Shown: positions 36,740 through 45,872, counted from the first letter of the stretch. The stretch is DNA of 64,000 nucleotides from Calditrichia bacterium (GCA_028284905.1 JANQQU010000093.1:310001-374000); one strand, 5' to 3'. Notes: generated by a model from the letters alone, not told the origin. Numbers and translations: made by a program.

Positions 36740-39001
36740 ATGATAACTTCTGTAAATCGTCAATTTATGTTGATCCTGTTACTAATTGGAGTATACTGTT
36801 TCCAGTTTATATCCGCGCAAAGTTCTCAACTCGCTGATACCACCGAATCGGAAAATTTCATAATTACTGCCATCGCGGCTACAGAAAAACCAGTTATCGA
36901 CGGTGACGTCCTGAATGATCCCGCCTGGAAAAATATTTCTGCAACCCGGCATTTTTGGCAAACTTCACCGTACGAAGGTCAACCGGCCTCGGAAAAAACA
37001 GAAGTGCGAATCGTGTATTCCTCCAAGGTGCTTTATATTGGCGTGATTTGTTATGATAGCGATCCTTCCGGGATTGTTGTTGCTCATAGCCGCCGTGATG
37101 GATCGTTATCGGAAACCGACTGTTTCCAAATTCTTCTCGATACATTTCATGACGGCCAAAACGGATTCCTTTTTGGCACAAACCCCGCCGGCATTGAATA
37201 TGATGCCCAAATTACCAATGAAGGACAGGGACAATTTGGTGGCAGCGGTGCCGGTAGCTTCAATATAAACTGGGATGCCTCCTGGCAGGTAGAGACCGAG
37301 ATCTCCGATATTGGTTGGTGTGCGGAGTTTGCCATTCCTTTTCGCTCTATTCGCTTTGCCCGGGGCAGTGATACTCAAACCTGGGGAATCAACTTCCAGC
37401 GCAATATTCGCCGCCGGAATGAAAATGCCTACTGGACAAAGCTGCCCCGCCAGTTCAACATCCAAAATGTTTCCCGGGCCGGGATTATGACCGGCCTGAA
37501 GGGCATTGGCCAAAAAAACTTGAAATTGATGCCCTACACACTTAGTGAAGCGGACCGAAATTATCGTTACCAAGATGAGATGGACTGGCAGGGCGAATTC
37601 GGTGCCGATGCCAAGTATAGTTTGTCTCCGAGTATGACGCTGGATTTAACCTACAACACTGATTTTGCCCAGGTTGAGGTGGACGAGCAACAGATTAACC
37701 TTGATCGTTTCAATTTGTTCTTTCCGGAAAAACGGCCATTTTTTCTGGAAAATGCCGGGTATTTCTCCGTGGGAAAACCGGGCGATGTGGAGCTTTTCTT
37801 TAGCCGCAGAATTGGTATTCAGCAGGGTCGAAATATTCCGATTGCCGGAGGTGCCCGCTTGTCCGGTAAAGCCGGTGCCTGGAATGTCGGTGTCCTGAAT
37901 ATGCAAACCCAAAGCACTCGTTTCGAGAGTTTGGAGGATGCAACTTCTCTGGCAGATACTGTTTCCGCTAATAATTATACTGTCGCCCGTGTAAACAGGG
38001 AATTCCCCAATCGGTCCGCTATTGGCGCTATTTTTGTAAACCGCCTTGGCACTGGCGACTATTCACCTGATGACGATTATAACCGCACTGTGGGCGTAGA
38101 TGCCCGCTGGGGCATTGGGAAATATCTTAATCTTACGGGATATGCTGCCCAGTCATTTACACCGGGACTTGACGGCAAAGAACATTCTTTTAATTTCGAA
38201 GCCGACTACAACTCTGAAAAATGGTTGCTCTCCGCCACTTATACCGAAGTTGGGGGAAATTTCAATCCGGAGGTTGGGTTTTTAAGCCGGAGCAATTATC
38301 GGAATCCCACTCTGGTGGTTTTTCATCGCTATCGTCCGAAAGATTGGCTGGGCTTTCTGGAATTGCGTCCTCACGTTGTTTATCGCGGATACTGGAATTT
38401 TGACGGTTTTCAGGAGACTGGCTATCTGCATGTGGATAATCACTGGGAGTGGCGGAATGGCTATGAAATCCACACTGGTGTCAATTTTCGCAAGGAGGGT
38501 GTTCGCCAGGCATTTGAGATACATCCCGGCATCAATATAAATGCGGATACTTATAATACCACGGAAGCGCAGCTGGTTTTTAACACCAATCGTGCTGCCT
38601 GGTGGAGCTTTGATGCCCGTAGTTTTATCGGCGGCTTTTTTAGTGGAAACCGGGTTAATTTTAGCGGGGGCCTCAATTTTCGGGCGGGCGATTTTTTACT
38701 TACCGAATTTAATCTCGCCCATAACAACATCAATTTGCCGCAAGGGGATTTTAATACCAATCTTTTTCAGGCGCGGGTGAATTATTCCTTTACCCCGAAG
38801 CTCTTTATTTCTGCGCTTTTGCAATACAACGATCGCGCTGATGTGCTGGCTGCCAATGTGCGTTTTGGCTGGCAAAGATCTGCCAATACCGGTTTGTTTG
38901 TGGTTTTTAATAGCTCCGAAGTAGAAGAAACCGGTCGCTTTAATCCGCTTTATCGCAGCATTATTATTAAATACAGCCATCTTTTCGATTTGTTGAATTA
39001 G
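36740..39001 (+). CDS. CBM9-like / DUF5916 outer-membrane beta-barrel protein
   Basis: 753 residues from ATG 36740. AAGGA lies 7 bases upstream and a signal peptide follows (MLILLLIGVYCFQFISAQS). An upstream TTG frame would add 23 residues ahead of the signal. Residues about 40-230 form a CBM9-like domain (PVIDGDVLNDPAWKNISATR, EVRIVYSSKVLYIGVICYDS). The rest matches DUF5916, including EKRPFFLENAGYF, ELFFSRRIG and alternating beta strands to the C-terminus, where FTPKLFISALLQYNDRAD and FVVFN are typical. Predicted outer-membrane barrel with a periplasmic or surface carbohydrate-like domain. Role unknown in general; often found near proteases or polymer-processing genes. A terminator follows the stop. 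Confidence 0.9.
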   Translation: MITSVNRQFMLILLLIGVYCFQFISAQSSQLADTTESENFIITAIAATEKPVIDGDVLNDPAWKNISATRHFWQTSPYEGQPASEKTEVRIVYSSKVLYIGVICYDSDPSGIVVAHSRRDGSLSETDCFQILLDTFHDGQNGFLFGTNPAGIEYDAQITNEGQGQFGGSGAGSFNINWDASWQVETEISDIGWCAEFAIPFRSIRFARGSDTQTWGINFQRNIRRRNENAYWTKLPRQFNIQNVSRAGIMTGLKGIGQKNLKLMPYTLSEADRNYRYQDEMDWQGEFGADAKYSLSPSMTLDLTYNTDFAQVEVDEQQINLDRFNLFFPEKRPFFLENAGYFSVGKPGDVELFFSRRIGIQQGRNIPIAGGARLSGKAGAWNVGVLNMQTQSTRFESLEDATSLADTVSANNYTVARVNREFPNRSAIGAIFVNRLGTGDYSPDDDYNRTVGVDARWGIGKYLNLTGYAAQSFTPGLDGKEHSFNFEADYNSEKWLLSATYTEVGGNFNPEVGFLSRSNYRNPTLVVFHRYRPKDWLGFLELRPHVVYRGYWNFDGFQETGYLHVDNHWEWRNGYEIHTGVNFRKEGVRQAFEIHPGININADTYNTTEAQLVFNTNRAAWWSFDARSFIGGFFSGNRVNFSGGLNFRAGDFLLTEFNLAHNNINLPQGDFNTNLFQARVNYSFTPKLFISALLQYNDRADVLAANVRFGWQRSANTGLFVVFNSSEVEETGRFNPLYRSIIIKYSHLFDLLN

Positions 39002-39005
39002 CTTG

Positions 39006-39040
39006 TGATGACAATTAAGAATGTTTACTAATTGTCATCA
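39006..39040 (+). terminator. Intrinsic terminator after DUF5916 gene
   Basis: TGATGACAATTA and TAATTGTCATCA form a perfect 12-bp stem around an 11-base loop, followed by TCTATTTTTC, five bases beyond the stop codon. Confidence 0.85.
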
Positions 39041-39110
39041 TCTATTTTTCATCGCATTTTATATTTAGAAAATAAATCAAAATCCAATAATAACAGGCAT
39101 CGCAATCTCC

Positions 39111-39220
39111 ATTCATCCTGAGCCCTTCGATATACTCAGGATGTACCTGTCGAAGGGTGAAATTTCCCTCTGAGACGCGTTGATTATCGTTCATTCTTCG
39201 GCAGGCTCAGAATGAATGTG
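39111..39220. repeat. Composite palindromic intergenic repeat
   Basis: Contains CATCCTGAG/CTCAGGATG, CCCTTCGA/TCGAAGGG and a second part ATTCATTC-like (TCATTCTTCGGCAGGCTCAGAATGA). Shares the TCGAAGGGTGA core with 31910-31950. Fills most of the gap between converging genes at 39001 and 39426. Confidence 0.7.
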
Positions 39221-39364
39221 TATTTTTTAATCGAATATCCTGATAACAATCAGTTCATAAAAATACTCCGGAGCCTATTGTTTATCCTAATTGCCGATAC
39301 GAACTAGCTTGTGTGGAAATCGCTTCCCGATATGATGTTTCCCTGGCAATTGATTGCTAACAAT

Positions 39365-39400
39365 AAAAAAACGCGCCACTTCCCAGGAAGCGGCGCGTTT
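39365..39400 (-). terminator. Intrinsic terminator of the recombinase-like operon
   Basis: Minus-strand stem AAACGCGCC/GGCGCGTTT extended by CTTCC/GGAAG, followed by seven T residues. It lies 25 bases after the stop at 39426. Confidence 0.85.
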
Positions 39401-39425
39401 TGAGGATGAGTGATTTATGAGGAGG

Positions 39426-40364
39426 TTAATTTTTTGAGAACTTTTTCAATAATGCCTGACGACGTTCTTCACTGGATTGACGGTTTTCATCAGATTGTAA
39501 GGATATGATTCGTCGGGTACGGGATGCTGCTTTATTACCAAGACCATTTGCCCATGCTGTTTGACGCAATATCTCTACACCAAGACCTTTTTTCGTTTCA
39601 ATCTCCGCTTTCCTTAGCACCTTTTCGACCATCCGTTCTGCTGCTGCTTCCGATAGCCGAACCGGCGAATGTTTTTTTGCACTGTTCAGAAACATAATCG
39701 AATTGCGATGAACCCGGTTTTCCAGATAAAAATTGATTAATACTGCGGTTCCATAGGGGATTTCTGTTTGCCACTCAGGATTATCAATACCACCAAAATA
39801 AACATTGATTTTTTCATCCTCCACTTTGAAATCGCCGGAAACGATATCTTCCGTTTCCAGGTCAATCACGCCGCTTGGGTGTACCATTAAAGAAAGTGCT
39901 TCCGTTATACTGCAGCCGGTCGATAATATTAATGAGACCAGGGCCGTTTCTTTCCGTTGCGTATCGTTGCCGACATGATAGGGGAGAAAGGTATTTAACC
40001 TTTGATACTCCGCCTTGTTTAATCCCCGCAATTTTTCCGGCGTTTTTTCCGGAATGCGAATGATTTCCGAGATGACTTCATTACCGAGATAGCCGCGGTC
40101 TTCGATATATCGGAGAAATTCCTTAAAAGCGGTCAGATACCCATTTTCTGCATTTTCAGAGACTTCGATACCCTGGTCGATGTTCTGCCAGCGTGTCGTT
40201 CGCCATGCTGTTGAGACTTTATAAGAATCGATATCGCCCAGGGACTGAATCTGTAAATTATCAAACATCACTGTCAGATTCCCAAGATAATTGACGACTG
40301 TATCCTGCGTATAACGGCAATTCTTTTCCAGATATGATTTATATTCTCTCATCAGATTAAACAT
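39426..40364 (-). CDS. Tyrosine-recombinase-fold protein lacking catalytic residues
   Basis: 312 residues resembling a XerC/D or phage integrase. It has an N-terminal SAM-like core-binding domain (YKSYLEKNCRYTQDTVVNYL... AFKEFLRYIEDRGY) and a C-terminal catalytic-fold domain with the usual order: LILSTGCSITEALSL where integrases have TGLRISE, a beta hairpin with a basic loop, YLENRVHR-SIMFLN, and GVEILRQTAWANGLG where integrases have H-x-L-R-H-T. The box I Arg is Ser, the box II His is Glu and the following His is Gln (one Arg is kept). No Tyr exists in the last 85 residues, so the nucleophile is absent. It should bind DNA but not cleave it. Last gene of a three-gene operon; RBS AAAGGAGAA; 11 bases after the preceding gene. 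Confidence 0.75.
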   Translation of the reverse strand: MFNLMREYKSYLEKNCRYTQDTVVNYLGNLTVMFDNLQIQSLGDIDSYKVSTAWRTTRWQNIDQGIEVSENAENGYLTAFKEFLRYIEDRGYLGNEVISEIIRIPEKTPEKLRGLNKAEYQRLNTFLPYHVGNDTQRKETALVSLILSTGCSITEALSLMVHPSGVIDLETEDIVSGDFKVEDEKINVYFGGIDNPEWQTEIPYGTAVLINFYLENRVHRNSIMFLNSAKKHSPVRLSEAAAERMVEKVLRKAEIETKKGLGVEILRQTAWANGLGNKAASRTRRIISLQSDENRQSSEERRQALLKKFSKN

Positions 40365-40375
40365 GGCTTTCTCCT

Positions 40376-41107
40376 TTAGTTTGCGCTGAAGTTTCGGCCC
40401 TGACGACCCATTTCCTGCAAATACTTACGAACGGTTTCCCGGGAGGATACCCCAACTGCTGTTGCCATTTCCGTAAGGGAAGCATCCGGATATTCATCCA
40501 GGAAATCTTCCAGCATTTGCATTCTTTCCTGCTTGTTTCGGCGGATCTGCGCATTGGCTGCACTGAGATCCCCGGAAGCCGGTTTACTGCGCGGCGCTTT
40601 CAGCTCCGGACGCGGCGAGGTAACACTGCGCGGATTCGCGCGCTGGGAACGACCCTGTGTCTTTTTATATTCCACCAGGTTGCGGGTGCCGATCGTATCG
40701 CACATGACATAAGCAAGGATCGGAAAGACAATGGTGCCGGCCAGCCACTGCGTCCAGGTTAAAGGATCAAGATTGACTAAATTGGCATAGGTAAGTTCGA
40801 TACCGTAGGCAGAGCTAAAACCTTCCGCCATGTTAGCGATACCGGAAGCGAATAAGACCAGTGTGGTAACTACTCGGACCATCCAGGCCAATTCACCATC
40901 CTTGATGAGTTCATCCTTGAAAATCGACATTGCCACAACCCCAGCGTCAATCGCGAAGGCGGCAACGGCTCCAAGAAGGAGACTATCATAAAAAAACTGG
41001 CTCATGAACGTTGTGGTGTGCATGAAGGTCGCAGTGAGAATACCGACCAGACACAACGCCCCGGCGCGATACTTGACAAGCTCTCTAAATTTTGACCTCA
41101 TTTCCAT
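40376..41107 (-). CDS. Four-TM membrane protein with C-terminal HTH domain
   Basis: 243 residues. N-terminal half: four predicted membrane helices (ALCLVGILTATFMHTTTF; LLLGAVAAFAIDAGVVAMSI; VRVVTTLVLFASGIANMA; WLAGTIVFPILAYVMCDTI). Then a basic, Ser/Pro-rich linker (about 160-195) and a C-terminal helix-turn-helix (DASLTEMATAVGVSSRETVRKYLQEMG). A membrane-tethered DNA-binding protein is the simplest reading. The topology recalls DUF2637/SpdB-type proteins of actinobacterial plasmids, but I cannot confirm homology. The start overlaps the end of the upstream gene by 23 bases (translational coupling), with AGGAGA 9 bases before the ATG. Downstream is the recombinase-like gene. Confidence 0.72.
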   Translation of the reverse strand: MEMRSKFRELVKYRAGALCLVGILTATFMHTTTFMSQFFYDSLLLGAVAAFAIDAGVVAMSIFKDELIKDGELAWMVRVVTTLVLFASGIANMAEGFSSAYGIELTYANLVNLDPLTWTQWLAGTIVFPILAYVMCDTIGTRNLVEYKKTQGRSQRANPRSVTSPRPELKAPRSKPASGDLSAANAQIRRNKQERMQMLEDFLDEYPDASLTEMATAVGVSSRETVRKYLQEMGRQGRNFSAN

Positions 41108-41477
41108 TGTTCTGGTCTCCTTTCTTTTTGTTGTTTAACAGTCTGCGTTGAATTGTCTGATCTTCATCGGTGCGGTTTTCCCGTTGCGCCGTCGGCAGGC
41201 GATTATTGCCGTCGGCATGCTGCTCGCCGAAAGCACCCGGAAAAAATCCGTACTTGCGCCCACTCTGATATTGAAGAAATTGTCCGGCATTAAACATCAA
41301 TACCGTTTCGCTGTTTGCTGTTACTGCCTGATCGGTCGCTGCGGTTTGCTCCAGAAAAGCACGAGCCATGCTCGCAGTGTCCTGCATAATAATTCCGTCC
41401 ATAGAAGTACTCCTTGCGTTTTGGGTAGGGGTTTTGTTAATTGATACACTTTCAGATTTGTCCGAAAATCGGCTCAT
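41085..41477 (-). CDS. Small hydrophilic protein of unknown function, first gene of operon
   Basis: 130 residues from ATG 41477; GGAAGGA lies 8 bases upstream. The longer frame to 41567 would start inside the promoter. No membrane segment, and rich in Ser, Asn, Gln and Thr. It has a short motif-like centre (SETVLMFNAGQFLQYQSGRKYGFF spans about residues 56-79) and a charged, probably disordered C-terminus. I do not recognise a family. It is the first gene of an operon with a membrane-HTH protein and a catalytically dead recombinase, so a DNA-associated or regulatory role is possible, but this is context only. Confidence 0.65.
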   Translation of the reverse strand: MSRFSDKSESVSINKTPTQNARSTSMDGIIMQDTASMARAFLEQTAATDQAVTANSETVLMFNAGQFLQYQSGRKYGFFPGAFGEQHADGNNRLPTAQRENRTDEDQTIQRRLLNNKKKGDQNNGNEVKI

Positions 41478-41495
41478 TTTTTTCCTTCCGGATAT

Positions 41496-41616
41496 AGTGA
41501 ACAGAGAAATTAAAAGTAGTGAACAAACATTCACTTGTATGATACGGCGAGATTTCCGCTTTGTCAAGTTATTTTCTCATTAAAATATACTTTTGTTCAC
41601 TAGTGATTTTTGTCAA
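41496..41616 (-). promoter_or_regulatory. Near-consensus promoter overlapped by AGTGAAC/GTTCACT operators
   Basis: On the minus strand TTGACA (41567-41562) and TATCAT (41544-41539) are 17 bases apart, an almost ideal sigma70 promoter 62 bases before the first gene. Over the expected start site lies the inverted repeat AGTGAACAAACATTCACT (41518-41535). A further AGTGAACA is at 41496-41503 and the perfect palindrome TCACTAGTGA at 41597-41606, next to a second TTGACA (41616-41611). Repeated half-sites placed on a strong promoter indicate tight repression. The half-site recalls GAAC/GTTC LexA boxes, but with other spacing or mismatch, so the repressor is unknown. Confidence 0.7.
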
Positions 41617-41809
41617 GTTTTTCATTTGAAAAACATGTGAAAAAATACGCGTAAGTGTTTGTTCGTTTTTGTCTTATGGCGTTTTGTGAAGTATTGTTGA
41701 GAATCAAAGAAAGTGATGGATGTGCGGACGAAAAAGAGGCGGTAAAGCCTTTTCTGAGAGGGTTTTAGCCCGGATTTTAATGGGAGGAAATAGCGCTAAA
41801 AACAGGTGC
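41617..41809. other. Spacer between STAND gene stop and operon control region
   Basis: About 190 bases, AT-rich toward the promoter. Downstream of the STAND gene stop, the minus strand has a small GGC/GCC hairpin followed by TCTTTTT near 41735, a weak terminator candidate. No gene seen. Confidence 0.4.
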
Positions 41810-44800
41810 TCATTTTAGTGAACGATAGTGGTCCATGAAAGTCTTACGGTCATTGAGTATACGGGTCAATTCAACGTCCCGCAGAATGACATTAATCTTG
41901 ATCGCCTCGTTTAGATAGCGTTTCGCTACTAGGGGTTCGTGGACACGCGTATCGAGATAAAAGTTGGCAAGGTCGATATACTTCAGCGCTTCCAGGCGAC
42001 GCTCATGGAGATCATGGCTGATCTGAATACTTTCATTGAGATAATGTGCTGCCCGTTCGAGATCGCCAATTGAATAAACTGTTAAGGCGAGCAGATGGAG
42101 CGTTCTGGCAATGCCAGGGCGGTAATTGGTTTCCCGACTGAGGCGCAAACTTTCATTCAGATAACGAATGGCACTATTACGATCCTTCCGCTCCCGCATG
42201 ATGACGCCAAAATGATAAAGAACGACGGACTTGATAATATCGAAGCGCAGCTCTGTGCAAATGCGAAACGCTTCTTGTAAATAGCGCTGGGCATCATCAA
42301 GCCGTTTACGGGCAATTTCCTGTTCGGCGATTTTAGTAAGGGCGTTACTTTCAATCTGTCGATCGCCGATTTCCCGGCTGATCTGCAAGTTATCGTGCAG
42401 CAATGGCAGGGCCTGATCCTGGGGGAGATGATTGCCCATTATCTCCACGATGTTCTTCAAGATGTCGTTTTCGATGTATTTGTCACCAATTTGCCGGGAT
42501 ACTTTCAGGCTGGCCAACAGGTAACGCAAAGCAGTGTGGTTCTCATGCTTATCGCGATAAATGTCCGCAATAGCGTTAAGATTGGTGCATTCCCCACGCT
42601 TATCATCCTGCTGGCGACAGATTTTAACACAGTCGGCAAGTAGGCGAGCCGCTTCATCCGGCTCTTCCCGCATCAGCATAATCGTACTCATTTGCATCAG
42701 CAGTTCCCGACGGGCAGGCAGATCTCCAAGCGCTTCCTGAAGCGACAAGGCTTCCTGCACTAATGGTAAAGCGGTGGGGTGATCGCCCCGGCCATAATAT
42801 AGCTGACTCATTGTGCTGAGAATATCCGCCTCGATATGCCGATGCCCTAGTTGACGGGAAATATCCAGGCTTTGCTCAAGGTAGAGCAGGGCGGTATCGT
42901 GAACGCCCATTACCCGGTAAATATCTCCCAGATAGCCAAGGGTTTTACAGAGTTTGATGTAATCCTTGCCGGACTGAAAATTGGTGAGCATATTTTTGTA
43001 GATGGTAATTGCATCATCATATTTGCCGAAGATACCGAGAATTTCCGCGATACGATACCAGATGGATATCGGCGTTTTTTGATTCAGGGATTTGTGGATC
43101 TGCCAGGCAAAATAAAAGGAGACATTCATCATGGACAGCGCATAGTAGAAATCGGAAAGGATCTCTCCGGTTTTTAATACGGACTTTGCATCATCGGTTA
43201 AAGTGTAATGGAAGAAGGCTTCTTTTAGCTCGGTTAAAGAACCACCCAGTTTGTTATAGCAATCATGATGATAACGGCCGGCAGCGAGGTGATTGAAGCT
43301 GTCGGTTGCACGCTCCCGGTCGATTTTTTCCAGGGAGGTGCGAATCGGCGGCGTTACGTAATAATAAGCATCATGGGTTTTCTGATCGATGTTGATTTCA
43401 ATCAGGTTTAATTCAAAAAGGCGATCAAGCATTTCCGCGGTAACTGTTTCCAGCGCGTCGGCATCCTCCGTGCCGGGAATTTGGGCCAGCACTGCGCCGA
43501 TTTGTACTGGAATGCGAAAGCGGGAAAGGATGCGTAGAATTAGCTGCTGGCGGGTGTCCAGTAAATTGATCATATGGGGCAGAATGAAGCCGATGCCGGC
43601 GCGGGCGGGAATTCGTCCATTCTCCAGTTCGCTCGCTTCGTACACCTTCTCCAGCCAGATCAATACTTTCGCGGCCAGGTCGATGTTTTCTTCTACCAGC
43701 ACGGCAAAGAGCGCCAGTGCCTGATAATTGCCACCGATATTTTTGTAAATCATTTTAACCAGATCGCCAAATGCAATCGGCTGATGGTGAAAAAGGCGGT
43801 GGCAAATTGCCGATTGCTCCGGCTGGCAGAGATATATCGCCAGATCGGTAATGTTCAGGTAATAGCAGCGTTTCCAGAAATCGGCCAGTCCCGGGGCGTC
43901 GATCTCAAAAACTGCTACTTCCGGAAAATCCGGCATGACGTGGCGATTGGTAAGGATGACGTGGAAACGCTGGATGTGGCAAAGAAAGTGAATGATTTCC
44001 GCCAGTCCCTGGTAGCGATCGTCAAAATTCTCTCCCGGGGCAGACTGAAATTCTTCCAGGTTATCGAAGACAAAAATCGGTTGCCAGTGTTTGGCAATTT
44101 CATAGAGAAGATAGGTGAAAATCTCCTTGGCCGTCTCAAAGCTTTTGATTTTGACAATTACTTCCATGTCGCCATTGGCGAGAAGGAAATTTTGCATGGT
44201 ATCGAGCAATTCGTGTACGGCGCGAATTTTTTCTCCGAACACGAAGGGAATGATATTTTCTTCATCTTCAATCACCCGCGATACCAATTGCTGCGCCAGG
44301 GCGGTTTTACCAATGCCGGAAGGTCCTTTCAGGAGCACTGGCGCTTTTTTCGCAAAATGAGGACGAACGGCAACAAGATCTTCCCGCCGGCCAATAAAAA
44401 GGTGATCCGAGGAACGCTGTTTAATCGCCCGGCTGAGTTCCGCCGGAAAACGAAAAGAGTGGTAAGCCAGACGAGAAGGGGGGATGGACCAATCACCCAG
44501 CGTGCCGATTTTTCCACTGGAATAAAGGTTAGGTAAAATCCATTGCAAGGGATTGGGGTTTTCCCGGCCGGCTTGTTCCAGGTCAGCTTGTTCCAGCTGG
44601 TAAATATGTTTTGTTGAGGCATTGAAGGCGATAAAAAAGGGCCATTTCTGCGCGGAACGCATAATGAAATGGCGGGCGAATGCCACTGCATAGCGCAACT
44701 TAACCGCGCCACCCAATGCAACCACCGCGGAAGTGCCGCCTTTGATCAGCTCCCGGGAAATATCCCGCAGGGCAGTCTCGGTGCCTTTGTCGGTCATTTG

Positions 44801-45544
44801 GCAGAGAGAGAGGAATATCGCGGGTATTTGATAATCAGGGTTACTCCGCAGGGCATCGGCAAGGGCGCTGCCGTGAACAAGCTCGGTATCCCGCGTCTCA
44901 GCATCTTCGAGGATAATATGGCCTTCGCCACCCTGCAAAATGCCCTGTCCGGCAAAATAGAGGAGATGAAACTGATGCTGTTTGATTGCTTCCCGAATTG
45001 CCTTTAATGAACTGCCCGGGGCAAAATAAACTTCCACTTCCTTGCTTTGCACCAAAGAATGAAAGGCTTCCAGGAGTAAAAACTCCTGCTGCTGAAAAAT
45101 ACGCTGAATATCGGATTTGGTGTCCAGGGGGCAGGAAATAACCACCAGAACCTTTAGAGGCGCAGGTGCCTTTAAAGCCGGGGGCTCGTGCCGTTCAGTG
45201 GAATGCACCGGCAGCAATTTGTTGATGAAAAGATTGGGAATATCCCCGAGCTTTTTGCCGCTCCGCTGATCGATTGCCGCGGACCAGGGCAGGCTAAGAA
45301 TCTCACTGTCGGGGTGAATCAGGATGATAGAATGGTTTTCCTCGGAATCCAGCACGGTATCAATTTCCCGGCGGAGATCAGGGATGTTGTTGACCAGATA
45401 AGTTAACATTCCTATTAACGAATCCAGGATTTCCGATTGCAGCGGGAAGTTCGCTTCCAGATGTTGCTGCAATCTGGCATTGTCCGTTTTCAGTCGTTCG
45501 ATTTCTTCATCGCTCAGGACAAGCCGAACCGGTTTCCAGATCAC
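41810..45544 (-). CDS. CHAT-like domain / STAND NTPase / TPR protein
   Basis: 1244 residues from GTG 45544, supported by CGGAG 8 bases upstream. N-terminal CHAT (caspase-like) domain about 65-320: ILIHPDSEILSLPW, HLLYFAGQG and FLSLCQ. The Cys is kept (C248) but the catalytic His of the usual HFxGHG motif is Gln200, and the first His is Tyr. Middle STAND/NB-ARC-like ATPase with P-loop GPSGIGKT (407-414) and Walker B-like FVFDNLEEF. C-terminal half: at least ten TPRs (LGYLGDIYRVMGVHDTALLY and so on). No signal peptide. Proteins of this plan are signalling NTPases that oligomerise on a trigger sensed by the repeats, and many act in anti-phage or cell-death systems; that role is inference. Neighbours are the operator-controlled recombinase-like operon. 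Confidence 0.85.
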   Translation of the reverse strand: MIWKPVRLVLSDEEIERLKTDNARLQQHLEANFPLQSEILDSLIGMLTYLVNNIPDLRREIDTVLDSEENHSIILIHPDSEILSLPWSAAIDQRSGKKLGDIPNLFINKLLPVHSTERHEPPALKAPAPLKVLVVISCPLDTKSDIQRIFQQQEFLLLEAFHSLVQSKEVEVYFAPGSSLKAIREAIKQHQFHLLYFAGQGILQGGEGHIILEDAETRDTELVHGSALADALRSNPDYQIPAIFLSLCQMTDKGTETALRDISRELIKGGTSAVVALGGAVKLRYAVAFARHFIMRSAQKWPFFIAFNASTKHIYQLEQADLEQAGRENPNPLQWILPNLYSSGKIGTLGDWSIPPSRLAYHSFRFPAELSRAIKQRSSDHLFIGRREDLVAVRPHFAKKAPVLLKGPSGIGKTALAQQLVSRVIEDEENIIPFVFGEKIRAVHELLDTMQNFLLANGDMEVIVKIKSFETAKEIFTYLLYEIAKHWQPIFVFDNLEEFQSAPGENFDDRYQGLAEIIHFLCHIQRFHVILTNRHVMPDFPEVAVFEIDAPGLADFWKRCYYLNITDLAIYLCQPEQSAICHRLFHHQPIAFGDLVKMIYKNIGGNYQALALFAVLVEENIDLAAKVLIWLEKVYEASELENGRIPARAGIGFILPHMINLLDTRQQLILRILSRFRIPVQIGAVLAQIPGTEDADALETVTAEMLDRLFELNLIEINIDQKTHDAYYYVTPPIRTSLEKIDRERATDSFNHLAAGRYHHDCYNKLGGSLTELKEAFFHYTLTDDAKSVLKTGEILSDFYYALSMMNVSFYFAWQIHKSLNQKTPISIWYRIAEILGIFGKYDDAITIYKNMLTNFQSGKDYIKLCKTLGYLGDIYRVMGVHDTALLYLEQSLDISRQLGHRHIEADILSTMSQLYYGRGDHPTALPLVQEALSLQEALGDLPARRELLMQMSTIMLMREEPDEAARLLADCVKICRQQDDKRGECTNLNAIADIYRDKHENHTALRYLLASLKVSRQIGDKYIENDILKNIVEIMGNHLPQDQALPLLHDNLQISREIGDRQIESNALTKIAEQEIARKRLDDAQRYLQEAFRICTELRFDIIKSVVLYHFGVIMRERKDRNSAIRYLNESLRLSRETNYRPGIARTLHLLALTVYSIGDLERAAHYLNESIQISHDLHERRLEALKYIDLANFYLDTRVHEPLVAKRYLNEAIKINVILRDVELTRILNDRKTFMDHYRSLK

Positions 45545-45872
45545 TACAGAACTCCGAAGTTAAGCATCATCAGTTAATGGGCCTATTATCTGGTAGATGA
45601 GTCAATTATTTCAACCAGACCTGCGGGAATAATAACACGCTGAGCTTTTTCGGGAATGATGGCGTTCACAAATTCGATGATTGTTGTTCGGATAACGGTG
45701 ATCGTGGTTCGTTGTTCGTTGTTCGTTAACCGTTGTTCGTTAATCGTTATTGGTTAGGTATAATCACCCGGTAGAGACGGATCACGATCCGTCTCATAAT
45801 GACATGACAGGAAAAATTGAAATTAAAGGGATAGCGAAGAACGGTCAACGATCAACGAACAACGGCCAACGG
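45545..45872. repeat. Intergenic repeat block: two inverted heptad tracts around a palindrome
   Basis: A GTTCGTT-type period-7 tract (about 45681-45757: GTTCGTT repeated, then AACCGTT, GTTCGTT, AATCGTT, ATTGGTT) is followed by a palindrome with 10-bp arms GAGACGGATC/GATCCGTCTC (45774-45795). The complementary tract AACGGTC, AACGATC, AACGAAC, AACGGCC, AACGGTC (45839-45872) then ends exactly at the stop codon of the BNR gene. No gene seen in the block. Confidence 0.75.
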
